Shown here: positions 1-7,872 of the stretch, one piece after another
How positions within the stretch are numbered: the first letter of the stretch is position 1
Layout: every line of letters begins with the position of its first letter
DNA from: Chrysomallon squamiferum
Taxonomy: Eukaryota; Mollusca; Gastropoda; Neomphalida; Peltospiridae
Length of the DNA stretch: 14,500 bases
Reading direction: 5' to 3'
Assembly: GCA_012295275.1 (NCBI GenBank)
Contig: CM022671.1
Location: forward strand, 25,220,822-25,235,321
Program-made: the position numbers and the translations under genes
The notes under the pieces: model-generated
Told to the model about the DNA's origin: nothing
What the model saw: the letters and a program-made list of their open reading frames with translations, nothing else
Database searches by the model: none

Positions 1-90
1 GTTTCTTTTCTTTCCATAGTTAATAATAAATAACACACACGTATTCTAGACAATTTTTGGCAATTTTATTCATATATTAATTAAGACATT

Positions 91-140
91 AAATAATCAA
101 TAATAATAATAACAACAACAATAACAGTAATAATAATAAA
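91..140. repeat. AAT/AAC trinucleotide microsatellite
   Basis: This is an imperfect run of AAT and AAC triplets in A+T-rich DNA. The block around 110-122 is AAC-based and is flanked on both sides by AAT. It is ordinary simple-sequence DNA with no coding meaning that I can see. Confidence 0.85.
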
Positions 141-571
141 CGTGAGAGAATCAAAGAGAAATCATCAGTAGTTGTTTACCTAGTAATAGCAGCATCCAAC
201 AATAAAATACTGATTGACTGGGCAAGAGGTCGTCAGAAATGTTTACTCTTTATTATCAAAAGCGTAGCATTATCAAGAGAAACGTTTTGTCTGAAATCGT
301 GAAAATGTAAACAGTGTTTGCGAAAAATAAAAGGTAAGGGATAGTTATTAAAAAAATGTAATCTGTAGTATATGTTCGTGTTTTTTTTAATATAAGGAAA
401 TTTCGGATACGTATATTGAAATGTGACATCGTTAGATTCAGTAGATATCATAATCACAGCTTGGCACTATTAACAAAGGAAGATTTATTTAGAACTTGAA
501 GAGACCGAAGACAGATGTAGCTGGTAACATGGTAATTAACATTTGAAGGGACACTACTCTTGTATCACTTT

Positions 572-572
<1 letters not shown>
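141..572. other. A+T-rich stretch with no supported gene
   Basis: No repeat or RNA gene is visible here. The minus strand is open for 74 codons between about 457 and 233 (GTG first, an ATG two codons later), and this part has slightly more CpG than its surroundings. The predicted peptide is rich in Phe, Tyr, Asn and His, shows no motif I recognise, and has no convincing splice signals. In DNA this A+T-rich an open frame of this size is expected by chance. Confidence 0.5.

Positions 573-599
<27 letters not shown>
573..599. repeat. Poly(T) run, 27 T
   Basis: An uninterrupted run of 27 T. It could be the poly(A) tail of a retroposon inserted on the minus strand, or slippage-derived low complexity. 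I see no target-site duplication or recognisable element body beside it, so no mobile element is called. Confidence 0.9.
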
Positions 600-607
<8 letters not shown>

Positions 608-645
608 AGTTAGTCGTTTATATATTTTAAAGTGATGCATTAAAA

Positions 646-737
646 ATAATAATACTAATAATAATAATAATATTTAATAATAATAATAATGGGAATGTAA
701 ATAGAAACTTATTATTATTATTTATTTATTTATTTAC
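646..737. repeat. AAT tract facing ATT/ATTT tract (hairpin-capable)
   Basis: An (AAT)n tract (646-690) is followed after about 20 unique bases by (ATT)n running into (TTTA)n (709-737). The AAT block at 679-690 is the exact reverse complement of the ATT block at 711-722. The two can pair as a 12-bp stem over a 20-base loop. Such paired opposite-strand microsatellites can extrude as cruciforms or fold in a transcript. A function is not implied. Confidence 0.8.
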
Positions 738-889
738 TTTTCTTCAAAAGTAATCGTTTGTACAAAAGCAAGACAGTCCTGGATCCAGCAACTGATCAAG
801 TTATTACAAACGAAGGCATAACGAATTGTTGTGAATGAGTTTAAAGTTTTTAAAGTATTTTGAAGAAAACTTAGAGGAAAAAAGCGTTA

Positions 890-909
890 TATAATAATAA
901 TAATAATAA
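890..909. repeat. Short (AAT)n microsatellite
   Basis: About six AAT units, followed by A-rich sequence. Simple-sequence DNA. Confidence 0.8.
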
Positions 910-1410
910 AAGAAAAAAAGAAAATCACACTTCACAAAATTTAATTTTAACAAAAAAACGCCCAAAACAAAACAAGAAATGAGAAAACAGCAATTACTGA
1001 ATTAGCAAATAAATTAAATATAACAACAACAAAAAGAAATCTAAATCTTAAAAGTTGTTTCTGTATTTATTTCAGGTGTATTTCATCATCTTCATTATTT
1101 TGCAGCTGAAACTTGAAAGAAAATTTTGTCTGTTACATTTAATTATTAATACAGAGGATTCATGTTGATGTTATTTGCTTTTGGATAAAAAGAGGAGAAA
1201 TTAAAAAAATTAATTAATTTTATAATGACATTGATTTTAAGTTTTTTTCATTACACATGATAGGAAGCAATCCCTTTAAATATAATTTTTAATTTATTTT
1301 TAATTTTATTTTTTGTTACATTACCTTTTTATTTGAAGATAATAGTTTAAAAAATCAAAGTATGTTTAAAAAGCGTGAGAATTCTGTCACTATCATTTTT
1401 TCCTTTTTAC
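910..1410. other. A-rich, then mixed A+T-rich, non-coding stretch
   Basis: The sequence to about 1050 is strongly A-rich on the plus strand. A pyrimidine-rich acceptor-like TTTATTTCAG ends at about 1075, and a second CAG follows near 1105, but no open exon with a matching donor follows either. No gene is supported. Confidence 0.5.
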
Positions 1411-1418
1411 ATTTTCAG

Positions 1419-1447
1419 TGTTAAAAAAAAGAAAAAGAAAGAAAAAG
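1419..1447 (+). other. Possible 29-nt lysine-rich microexon
   Basis: A pyrimidine tract (1397-1409) and TTTTCAG ending at 1418 form a good animal 3' splice signal. AAAAAG followed by GTAAAT at 1448 forms a good 5' splice signal. The 29 bases between are almost all A and G. Two of the three frames are open, and both encode nearly only Lys, with Arg or Glu (VKKKKKKEK or LKKRKRKKK). A spliced microexon of this kind would add a strongly basic patch, like a nuclear-localisation stretch. The alternative, equally likely by eye, is that it is just a purine-rich low-complexity tract beside a T-rich one. No partner exon is recognised. Confidence 0.2.
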
Positions 1448-1449
1448 GT

Positions 1450-2785
1450 AAATTATATTTCTTTTTTATCTGAAGATCATTGTACATAATCATAGATACA
1501 CTGTAACTGAATATAGGCTGTGTATTTTCAAAAAGATACTTTAGATTTAAATATAGAACTGTTGTACACATTATACATATATCCTGTTTTGTTATCTATG
1601 AAGTGAATAGATTTTATTCTACTGAGTAATAAATTACTTATCAATTTCACTCAAAGTATCTGTAAATATTATAGACAAGAGAACTGCATGACTAGAAAAT
1701 GTATTTTAACTGTCTCCAGGTTATTTTATTTTTAGGCTGCTTATAAATAAAATGGTAGGTTACCAACACACTGAAATGTTTATTATCAACACTGACCCAC
1801 ATGGTTAAAATATAGATCCACAACATTTTTTTAATTTTTGACAGAGTATTTGACCAAGCCTAAGTAAATTTGTATTTAGTTTTTTCATTACATGCTAGTC
1901 GTTGCTGTATAAAACACTCAGAAATTCTAAAGCAGGATGGTCAAAGAATTTATTGTTGTTTTCTTTTGGCCAGTTTTCCAAAATTAAAATGAGGTGCTTA
2001 TCTGGAAATATGTTTGTTAAATATGTCTAAACCATAGACTTAAAAATATTATAGATTTAGTGATGCACATGCTCTGTATTTCATACTGAATGGTAGTTGG
2101 TCAATTCACTGCTTCAAAGAATTTATGTTTCCAACATTAATTACTGAGGTTTATCAATGTTCAGATATATGTGTAATAACAGATTTTATTTCAATTTGCT
2201 GAAAAGTCTTATTATTGCCATGGTTATTGTGACAGTATTAAAAGAGGTCAAATAAGCAAAACTGAACAGGGATAATGTAAAATAGAGGCACCATGATTTC
2301 TTTTGTGGTCTGTTTCAATAACACATGTTACTCGACTATTATTGTATTGTATGTATATATTGAATATATGCTTCATGTACATCGAATGTGTGCTTATACT
2401 AAGTTGTCTGAGAGTCGATTAAAAAAAAAAATATTGTTTCATTGTCGTTGTTGGTTTTTTTTAAATGACACATTTTAGTTTACCTCAGTCATGAATATTA
2501 GGTATGAACTGTAAATTAAACTGTATCATTCACTATTTATGAAAGTGCTAGTAATAACATTTAGTATTTTGCCGAATCTGTGGACACAGCATTTGATGCA
2601 GTTTATTAAATCATTCAACCATTTGAAATACATTGTATCAAGTCTGTATTATTTTGACTGAGTCTAAGAGAAAAGAAAATCTATAATTGTCTTGTTATAG
2701 TATTATATCATTTTAATTTGCTGATATTGTGATCCTAAGACAAGATACTTAATTTTTTCATTAGTCTAGGCTTCACAGGGTATTT
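1450..2785. other. A+T-rich unique DNA, nothing supported
   Basis: More than 1.3 kb with no clear repeat, RNA gene or coding signal. A 61-codon open frame with a real ATG lies at 2293-2478 on the plus strand (start context CACCATGA). Its product is Cys-, Tyr- and Ile-rich without a signal peptide pattern or any known motif, and it is as long as chance allows in such DNA, so it is not called as a gene. Confidence 0.5.
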
Positions 2786-2804
2786 AAAAAAAAAAAAAAA
2801 AAAA
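2786..2804. repeat. Poly(A) run, 19 A
   Basis: An uninterrupted run of 19 A after GGGTATTT. It might be a retroposon tail, but the preceding sequence shows no recognisable element. Confidence 0.85.
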
Positions 2805-3330
2805 TATTCTTTTCACATTTATTGATTTAAATATAAACATTTTATTCTTTTCAAGCTTAAGCATTTTTATTTATTAATTTTGTCATGAAAAACAGATATG
2901 GACCTATATAAATAAATAATAGCTACATAACAACAATGAAAGATGAATAAAATAAATATTTAAAAATAAAAATGAAATGTTTAGGGTGATTTGATGACAA
3001 TATAAAGATCAGTTTTATAAACAGGACAGCCCATACCAAAGCAGTGAAGACTGAGGTTGGGAAATAAATAAAATAAAACTGGCCAGCCTGTTGAAAAATG
3101 GTCACCTCAGACACCTAGGATGGGTGTTTCGAGAACCGAGTTGTTTTCTCATCTCTCTCTGTCATCTTTGTTTAGCAGGGGACACAGAAAGAATGAACTT
3201 TTTTGTCTTCATGTACATATAACTTAGTGTTGTGTTTGTCTGATCAATACTAAGGGAGGAAGCATGCTTAACATGTTCTGTAAGTTTCACTGTAAATGTT
3301 TAACTCTTTACATTGACAATGACATGCTCA
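2805..3330. other. A+T-rich DNA with one acceptor-like site
   Basis: A strong pyrimidine tract (about 3140-3173) leads to AG/CAG at 3175-3178, resembling a 3' splice site. The following frame, starting GACACAGAAAGA, stays open for only 13 codons before TAA at 3222-3224, and no donor or poly(A) logic confirms an exon. On the minus strand a 63-codon open frame (3114-2923) encodes a hydrophobic peptide rich in Phe and Ile. Its composition is what A+T-rich antisense DNA gives by chance. Confidence 0.4.
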
Positions 3331-3338
3331 AATCTGAT

Positions 3339-3562
3339 AGATTCACTGACTTAAAAAAAAAAAAAAAAAAAGGAAAAAAAAAAGTTTTTTTTATTTTCAT
3401 TTGAGGTCAGTTTAAATGTCATTGAGGAAATAGACAACATATCCATACAGATTCACAAACTTCAAAAAAAAAAAAAAAAAAAAAAAAAAGGAATTAAATT
3501 TTTTTCCCTCCATTGTTGAGGTTATTTTTAAAGCCATCGAGGAAGCAGACATAGCCATTGGG
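3339..3562. repeat. Diverged 110-bp tandem duplication with internal poly(A)
   Basis: Two adjacent copies share the same order of parts. Copy 1 spans about 3339-3448 and copy 2 about 3449-3562. Each has an AGATTCAC word (3341 and 3451 for ATTCAC, so the period is 110), then an A run (3353-3371, 19 A; 3464-3489, 26 A), then GG. A T-rich block follows, then TTGAGGT (3401 and 3516), ATTGAGGAA or ATCGAGGAA (3421 and 3536), and AGACA with CCAT at the end. The copies differ at many positions, so the duplication is old, while the A runs have probably varied by slippage. Confidence 0.75.
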
Positions 3563-3679
3563 ATGTTTCGTTCATGCATTTTATGTGAACTTGTAGAAAC
3601 AAAATTCTCTTGAATTTTTGTTGTTAAAGTTTACCTTTGATAAAACAAATGTAAATATAAGCTTTATACAAATGTCGTA

Positions 3680-3706
3680 ATTTTATATTTTATAAAAATA
3701 TAAAAT
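3680..3706. repeat. Perfect 12-bp A+T inverted repeat, 3-base loop
   Basis: The arms ATTTTATATTTT (3680-3691) and its exact reverse complement (3695-3706) are separated by ATA. It is the tightest perfect palindrome in this part of the window. In A+T-only sequence such palindromes arise easily, so it is recorded as structure, not as a known site. Confidence 0.85.
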
Positions 3707-3719
3707 GTAATAAAAATAT

Positions 3720-4058
3720 TACAGATATGGAAATGTTTTCACTATTTCTGTTTTTCAAGAGTAACTGATACAGCTCTCAGTCAGGTATTATTAGCTGTAG
3801 GCTAACAGTGGTGTAAAAACTCTAACACTGTCTAACATTTCAGTCAACAGATGAAATGCAACAGTTAAAGAAAAACAAGAAAAAAGAGAGAAAGAAATAA
3901 AGAAGCAAAACACGTTTATTGTTCCCTTTTTAAAGTAAAACAATTCCAATATATATTTTTGTGTGAAATACATCTATACATATAATTTTAATAAATTATG
4001 AAATAAATAAAATGGAATGAGATAAATTTATATAAAACAAAGATGAATACAATAAAAA
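3720..4058. other. A+T-rich DNA, nothing supported
   Basis: No repeat unit or gene is visible. A 60-codon minus-strand open frame (3973-3791) gives a Phe- and Ser-rich peptide with no recognisable motif and is taken as chance. Confidence 0.5.
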
Positions 4059-4059
4059 A

Positions 4060-4104
<45 letters not shown>
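4060..4104. repeat. (AAT)15 microsatellite
   Basis: An uninterrupted run of about 15 AAT triplets, followed by imperfect A-rich variants to about 4125. It is the longest pure trinucleotide tract in the window and is likely to be length-polymorphic. Confidence 0.95.
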
Positions 4105-4249
4105 TAATAAAAAATAAAAATAAAACAAATGTATTTTGTTTGGGATTTTTTGTTGTTGTTTTTTTTTGCTTTTTCTCTTATCTTGTTATGAAAACACATA
4201 CATATGTTACTAAAAATAAGAGAGAGAATTTTTTTATTTTCTTTTTTTA

Positions 4250-4763
4250 TTACATAGTGATTGACTCTGTTAAGACAGTCCACAGAAGTCCTGCAGGCTG
4301 GTGATAATATAACCCAGAAATTGTTAGTGAAAACACATGTCCCGCTGTCTTGCTAGAAAAGTTTATTCTTTTTATACAGTAAGTCACCCATGTTTGATCT
4401 TGTCTGATGCTAAAATTCTTCACATAGGCAACACGTCTTTGTGGTCCTGTTTAAATTGTTTTGTTTGTGATATTGGGGCCTGACCATAAATCAATGTTTG
4501 ACGCTAACTGTTCTTGCCAGCTCAGCCTATAAAATCACACTTGCTATCTCATCGTTAACTAAATGGAGCAGAGAAGGTTTCCATCTTTTTATGAAAGAAT
4601 TTCTTGATTTCAGCACCTTCGTATGAAGAATTTCAAACACGATGATTTTCTGTGCGTTTTTCTGTGACTGTCGACTCAGTTTGTCGACCTTTTGTAATAA
4701 TGAGAGCGTCTTCATTTTTGTCAAATATGTCTTGTCAGCATTTTTCAAAGATGGAAAGGGAAT
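4250..4763 (-). pseudogene. Possible decayed coding segment (minus strand)
   Basis: This stretch is visibly richer in G+C and CpG than its surroundings. Reading leftward, one frame is open for about 77 codons, from just after a TAA near 4761 to TAG at 4527-4529. Its peptide has mixed, protein-like composition (for example LKNADKTYLTKMKT near the start and KRWKPSLLHLVNDEIASV near the end). A second frame then takes over at 4534 and is open to 4454 (27 codons, containing LSWQEQLASNIDLWSGPN). It meets one TAA (4451-4453) and continues in the same frame for 66 more codons to TAA at 4250-4252 (containing RRVAYVKNFSIRQDQTWVTY). So one frame change and one in-frame stop separate three protein-like pieces on one strand. 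This pattern fits a decayed gene or transposon coding region, or adjoining exons. I do not recognise the family. The rival explanation is that higher local G+C simply lowers stop density. Confidence 0.25.
4670..4688. repeat. Paired GTCGAC palindromes
   Basis: GTCGAC occurs at 4670-4675 and again at 4683-4688, seven bases apart. Each is self-complementary, and together they can form a 6-bp stem over a 7-base loop. It stands out because CpG is scarce elsewhere. It lies inside the protein-like minus-strand segment and may simply reflect that sequence. Confidence 0.6.
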
Positions 4764-4798
4764 TTAGGATGCTTCAGGTTTGAGTAATTTTATTTGAT

Positions 4799-4831
4799 TA
4801 TATTTTATTTTATTTTATTTTATTTTATTTT
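4799..4831. repeat. (TTTTA)n pentanucleotide microsatellite
   Basis: About six pure TATTT units. The same pentanucleotide forms the right edge of the window. Confidence 0.95.
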
Positions 4832-4992
4832 CATTAATTTTTTTATTAACTTTTTTTATTTTACTTTATATTTTATTTTATATTTTATTATGATTATTAT
4901 TATATTTTTTTTATTGGCATGTTCAACATTTCATAAAAGACATCTTTTATTTATTTATTTTTATTATTATTTTTTTTTATTAAATTGTTTGT
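4832..4992. repeat. T-rich low-complexity extension of the (TTTTA)n tract
   Basis: The sequence is almost only T and A, with interspersed TTTTA, TTTAT and ATT units. It looks like decayed simple repeat continuing from the pentanucleotide tract. The 71-codon plus-strand open frame through it (4794-5009, mostly Phe, Ile and Tyr) is a by-product of the composition. Confidence 0.7.
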
Positions 4993-5009
4993 ACATACTG
5001 GTAGATTAA

Positions 5010-5695
5010 GGTTTTCAGAAATGAGATTGCAGTGGATTTTTATTTAATTATTTATATTAACTTCGTTCACCTGCATGCTGAATTAGTCTTCAAGGTGACT
5101 GTTTTTTTTATGAAGTATATTTTACTTTAAATACAACCTTCGTTTATGTTTTTACAGATATAAACACTGTAAATAATAAATTACGTAAAACAAACTCCAT
5201 ATATAACATTATATCAGAGTATATGAGAGAAATGGAGAGGTAACAAAGAAAAGGAATATCCCTTCTGCTTGAATCATTTCCAGCAGTGTCTTGCTCTGAT
5301 TAGGAATCAATACTTAGCAGAGGGAATTTGTGTTAGCTTTTTTTCTCTACAGTTGACATGTCGTCATATATGTATGAGTCACTGTACTGTGGCTACATAT
5401 TAAAACTTGGACATTAACATTCTACCTGATACTAGGCTGTGTGGAAAACGTGGGCTTGTGTTTGTTCAGAGGAAGCTAGTGAGTTTATTAGGGATTTCTC
5501 ACGTTTGTGAATTTTCTGATTTGTTTTGTGTGTTTCATTCAGACAGATATTAGCAGCTGTTTATTATGTTACATATTGACGGAATAACTTGAAAACCATC
5601 TAATATTGTGTAATTATCTTGAAAAGATAAAAGCAGTTTGTATGTAAAAATGAATTTTTGTGTGAGTAGATTATACTTCTGTGAAAAGAGGATTA
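5010..5695. other. Unique A+T-rich DNA, nothing supported
   Basis: A TTTTTACAG acceptor-like site ends at about 5157, but the following sequence meets stops quickly and has no good donor. No repeat or gene is visible. Confidence 0.45.
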
Positions 5696-5699
5696 ATAC

Positions 5700-6150
5700 T
5701 GTTTTAACTTCACTAACAACAGATTAATTTAACAATAAGGTCTGTTACATAATTTATGACATAGACTGATTTGTAGTATTTTGTTTTACGTTTCATTCAT
5801 TCCTTAATATCTGACCGCAACAACAAGCCTGATGACAGTTATAGTCTGTAACAAAACTGATTTTGACAGCCATATCTGTAACCTAGACTATTTGTTATGT
5901 CACTTACATCTGTCACATAAACTAATTTAACACTAACATTTGTAAAGAAACATATTTGTAATGTTAACTAATTTAAGAGAGATAACGATCTGTTACATAA
6001 CCTAACTAGACACTGATACATATAACACAAATGTATTTGACAGTAGTCATGTGTGTAACCAAAACTTTGATTTATATTTATTATGTGAACCAACTTGATA
6101 CTCGTATTTGTAACATGAACTGATTTCATTCATATCTGTAACCAAGACCA
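5700..6150. repeat. Degenerate minisatellite, period about 30 bp
   Basis: A loose unit recurs about a dozen times. It reads roughly CATATCTGTAACATAAACTG, then ATTTGACACTAA. Clear examples of its first half, with the word TCTGTAAC, TCTGTTAC, TCTGTCAC or TTTGTAAC, lie near 5741, 5844, 5874, 5909, 5938, 5989, 6109 and 6135. Each is usually followed by an ACTGATTT- or ACTAATTT-like half. Copies differ by substitutions and by indels of several bases, so the array is old. No function is implied. Confidence 0.65.
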
Positions 6151-6259
6151 CATATTTTGCTCAAATCCATTATTAATGTATGTTATTGGAATTACACTAC
6201 ACTGGCTGTTTGTTATCATATATTATCAGTGTTAAAGATTTTTTAACTGAAGAATTGTT

Positions 6260-6325
6260 AACTACTACAAAACAAAGTACAGGGTTAAAGATAACTACTG
6301 CAAAACAAAGTACAAGGTTAAAGAG
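6260..6325. repeat. 33-bp tandem duplication, two copies
   Basis: Copy 1 (6260-6292) and copy 2 (6293-6325) align without gaps and differ at only a few positions. Both carry AACTACT, CAAAACAAAGTACA and GGTTAAAGA. Because 33 is a multiple of three, the antisense frame repeats an 11-residue block (NPVLCFVVVNN-like). This makes the minus-strand open frame at 6421-6197 look more organised than it is. Confidence 0.9.
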
Positions 6326-6464
6326 TACATTTCTGTGTAAACTGTGAACCATGTTGTTAATGTCAACAGTAGTTTGACGTGAACAGTTTGTACTGCTTTT
6401 AGTAATAACTGTAATTAACAATTATTACATTTCTGCTTGAGAACTGAGTTTTTGTTTTGTACAG

Positions 6465-6534
6465 AATGATGCAAGTTGAGGAACAGAAATACATTGTGAT
6501 GCAAAGTTTAAAGGATTATGAAGTAAAGAAATAA
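6465..6534 (+). other. Possible short exon, 22 codons to a stop
   Basis: A T-rich tract ending TTTTGTACAG at 6464 is a good 3' splice signal. The sequence after it reads ATG ATG at 6466-6471 and stays open for 22 codons to TAA at 6532-6534. The residues look like ordinary protein, with mixed charge (VEEQKYIVMQSLKDYEVKK). A GTAAAG at 6523 could be a donor, giving a 58-base exon, or the frame could be a terminal exon ending at the TAA. It has no recognisable motif. A 22-codon frame is common by chance, so the call rests on acceptor quality and composition. Confidence 0.2.
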
Positions 6535-6674
6535 TGTTTGATAATAGAATTAATTCAGGATTATTTTTTTAATATTCTCTTTCCTTTTCCATTATATACT
6601 ATGTTAATACATCCTTTTTAAAAATGAACGGGGTGATGCAACAGCAAAAAAACTTGTGATTTTTGCTACACTAA

Positions 6675-6690
6675 TCCAGTGAAAACTGGA
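6675..6690. repeat. Small hairpin with GAAA tetraloop
   Basis: TCCAGT, GAAA, ACTGGA form a perfect 6-bp stem closed by a GNRA-type loop on the plus-strand transcript. It is short enough to occur by chance. It is noted because a second, longer hairpin lies 65 bases downstream. Confidence 0.6.
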
Positions 6691-6755
6691 AAATGAAATA
6701 TTTTCTACATAAAACGCGTACAGCAGCTGACAAACATGAAGTCAGTTTTGAACAT

Positions 6756-6790
6756 TTTGTGAAACCTGAGACACTAATGGGTTTCACAAA
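6756..6790. repeat. Perfect 11-bp inverted repeat, 13-base loop
   Basis: TTTGTGAAACC (6756-6766) pairs exactly with GGTTTCACAAA (6780-6790), with a possible extra G-U pair at the loop. Unlike the A+T hairpins, the arms use all four bases, so chance is less likely. It lies inside a 61-codon minus-strand open frame (6856-6671, true ATG) whose product has mixed composition but no known motif. In that frame the two arms encode the FVKP and GFTK words. Confidence 0.8.
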
Positions 6791-6930
6791 CTCTTTCACA
6801 TAATCCTTGGAATGTCTGAAAATACTGAAACACTGCAGTATATTCCCTATTAACATTCAAACCATACTTAAAACTGACACCACTGAAATTTTATTTAACT
6901 GAAAAACCAAGATCACTGGAATTTCCGATA
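6790..6930. repeat. Recurring CACTG / CTGAAA words
   Basis: The words CTGAAA, CACTG and AACTGA recur at short, irregular spacing (for example near 6818, 6827, 6833, 6883, 6898 and 6915). CACTGAAATTTT and CACTGGAATTTC form a near-duplicate pair. This may be a badly decayed tandem repeat, but the unit length is not clear. Confidence 0.3.
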
Positions 6931-7061
6931 ATTAATTTTAGTTTTTTTTGTTCTTTCTTGGTAGAATTTAATTTTCTTTCCCTTTCCTGTCTTTTTTATG
7001 TTCTTTTATTTCATTCTGACTTATTCAGGTTGGTTGTACAGTGTATATATTTGGTAAACTC

Positions 7062-7062
<1 letters not shown>

Positions 7063-7111
<49 letters not shown>
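7063..7111. repeat. (TG)24 microsatellite
   Basis: A pure TG dinucleotide run of about 24 units, followed by TACATATGTG. Long alternating purine-pyrimidine DNA can adopt Z-form. The 91-codon open frame across it (6958-7233), a poly(Val-Cys) peptide, is an artefact. Confidence 0.98.
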
Positions 7112-7113
<2 letters not shown>

Positions 7114-7187
7114 ATATGTGGGAATATAGGTATGTATAAAAATGCGTGTAGAAACAGGATAAAAAAAATAATATATATTTATCTAGT

Positions 7188-7231
7188 ATGTGTGTGTATA
7201 TATATGTATGTATCTGGGTGGGTGGGTATAT
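7188..7231. repeat. TG/TATG/GGTG degenerate microsatellite
   Basis: A short mix of TG, TA, TATG and GGTG units, probably a decayed extension of the nearby TG tract. Confidence 0.6.
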
Positions 7232-7244
7232 GAAGTCCCAGTCG

Positions 7245-7700
7245 GTATTTAACTTGTCACATTCCTGAGCCGATCTATTCCTATATTTTTTATCTTTTTT
7301 TTTTTTTGACTCCCAGATCTATTCAGTATTGTGCGTATCCACCTGTCTATTGTGTGTTGATTCTTGTTGTGGAGCTGTCAGGCTTCTAATCTTTTGACTC
7401 CTAGTCAACTGTATCACTCACAATCAAAGGGTCAGGTTATAATACTAGCTGATGCGTGTAATCTCCACGGAAGGCAAGATCTTCCCTGATCTTGACCCCT
7501 TGCTTCAAGACAGCAGCTAATGTTATTTAGAACTGATTGATTGGCTGTCGTTCTCGCCTGCTAATGATCACATTTAATACATAAGATAAAATCCATTTAA
7601 CACACTGCCACACAATAAACCACACGCAGATTGATTAAGACAAGACTTTATTGATGTTCCTTTTGTCATCGTTATATAGCAGGTAGATATTTACAGCAGA
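7245..7700. other. More complex, less A+T-rich stretch, unidentified
   Basis: This stretch has more G+C and less simple sequence than most of the window. It has short internal echoes: GATCTATTC near 7272 and 7315, and TTTTGACTCCYAG near 7306 and 7393. It includes the hairpin at 7475-7494. It may be the remains of an interspersed element, but no terminal repeats, tail or target duplication are visible, and no frame is usefully open. Confidence 0.35.
7475..7494. repeat. 7-bp inverted repeat, 6-base loop
   Basis: CAAGATC and GATCTTG flank TTCCCT. A weaker overlapping pairing (GGAAG with CTTCC) uses the same region. No following T run suggests a terminator, and none would be expected in an animal genome. 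Confidence 0.65.
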
Positions 7701-7716
7701 TTATGGCATGACGTAC

Positions 7717-7736
7717 GTACATATATATATATGTAC
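7717..7736. repeat. 20-bp perfect palindrome, GTAC ends around (AT)6
   Basis: GTAC, then six AT units, then GTAC reads the same on both strands. It is preceded by another ACGTAC and followed by ACACACAC, so it is part of an alternating purine-pyrimidine patch from about 7711 to 7741. It is likely simple-sequence in origin. Confidence 0.85.
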
Positions 7737-7809
7737 ACACACCTCGGTCCTACGTATATCTATGAATGTATGTACCCATTATATTGTTTTCACATTATTT
7801 AATTTTCAG

Positions 7810-7872
7810 GTGGAGAGTTCACTGATTCACATATAGTTGTGGTATTTACCTCGTTTATTGAAGTTAAGTGTC
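7810..7872 (+). other. Possible 63-nt exon between splice-like signals
   Basis: A T-rich tract and ATTTTCAG (ending 7809) precede GTGGAGAGTTC. A donor-like GTAAGT begins at 7873. The third frame is open across all 63 bases (GEFTDSHIVVVFTS, then FIEVK). The same frame actually runs from about 7804 to TAA near 7946, about 47 codons without a Met, so openness is not specific to the proposed exon. No motif is recognised. Confidence 0.15.

Noticed and set aside
233-457. 74-codon minus-strand open frame
   Set aside because: Chance length for this composition. It has no motif, no splice support and a weak start.
573-599. Poly(T) and poly(A) runs as retroposon tails
   Set aside because: No target-site duplications or element bodies are visible next to the runs at 573, 2786 or 9608.
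1740-2200. Vague similarity among ATGGTAG, GGTCAA and AAAGAATTTATT words
   Set aside because: The words recur near 1752, 1950 and 2096 but in differing order and spacing, so a repeat cannot be supported by eye.
2923-3114. 63-codon minus-strand frame resembling a membrane peptide
   Set aside because: Hydrophobic residues are what A+T-rich antisense DNA gives by chance. No start context, splice logic or family is recognised.
4794-5009. 71-codon plus-strand open frame
   Set aside because: It runs through (TTTTA)n low-complexity DNA and encodes almost only Phe, Ile, Leu and Tyr.
6197-6421. 74-codon minus-strand open frame with an internal 11-residue repeat
   Set aside because: The repeat comes from the 33-bp tandem duplication being a multiple of three, not from a repeat protein.
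6958-7233. 91-codon plus-strand open frame
   Set aside because: It is open only because it crosses the (TG)24 tract, giving a Val-Cys run. The flanking peptide has no motif.
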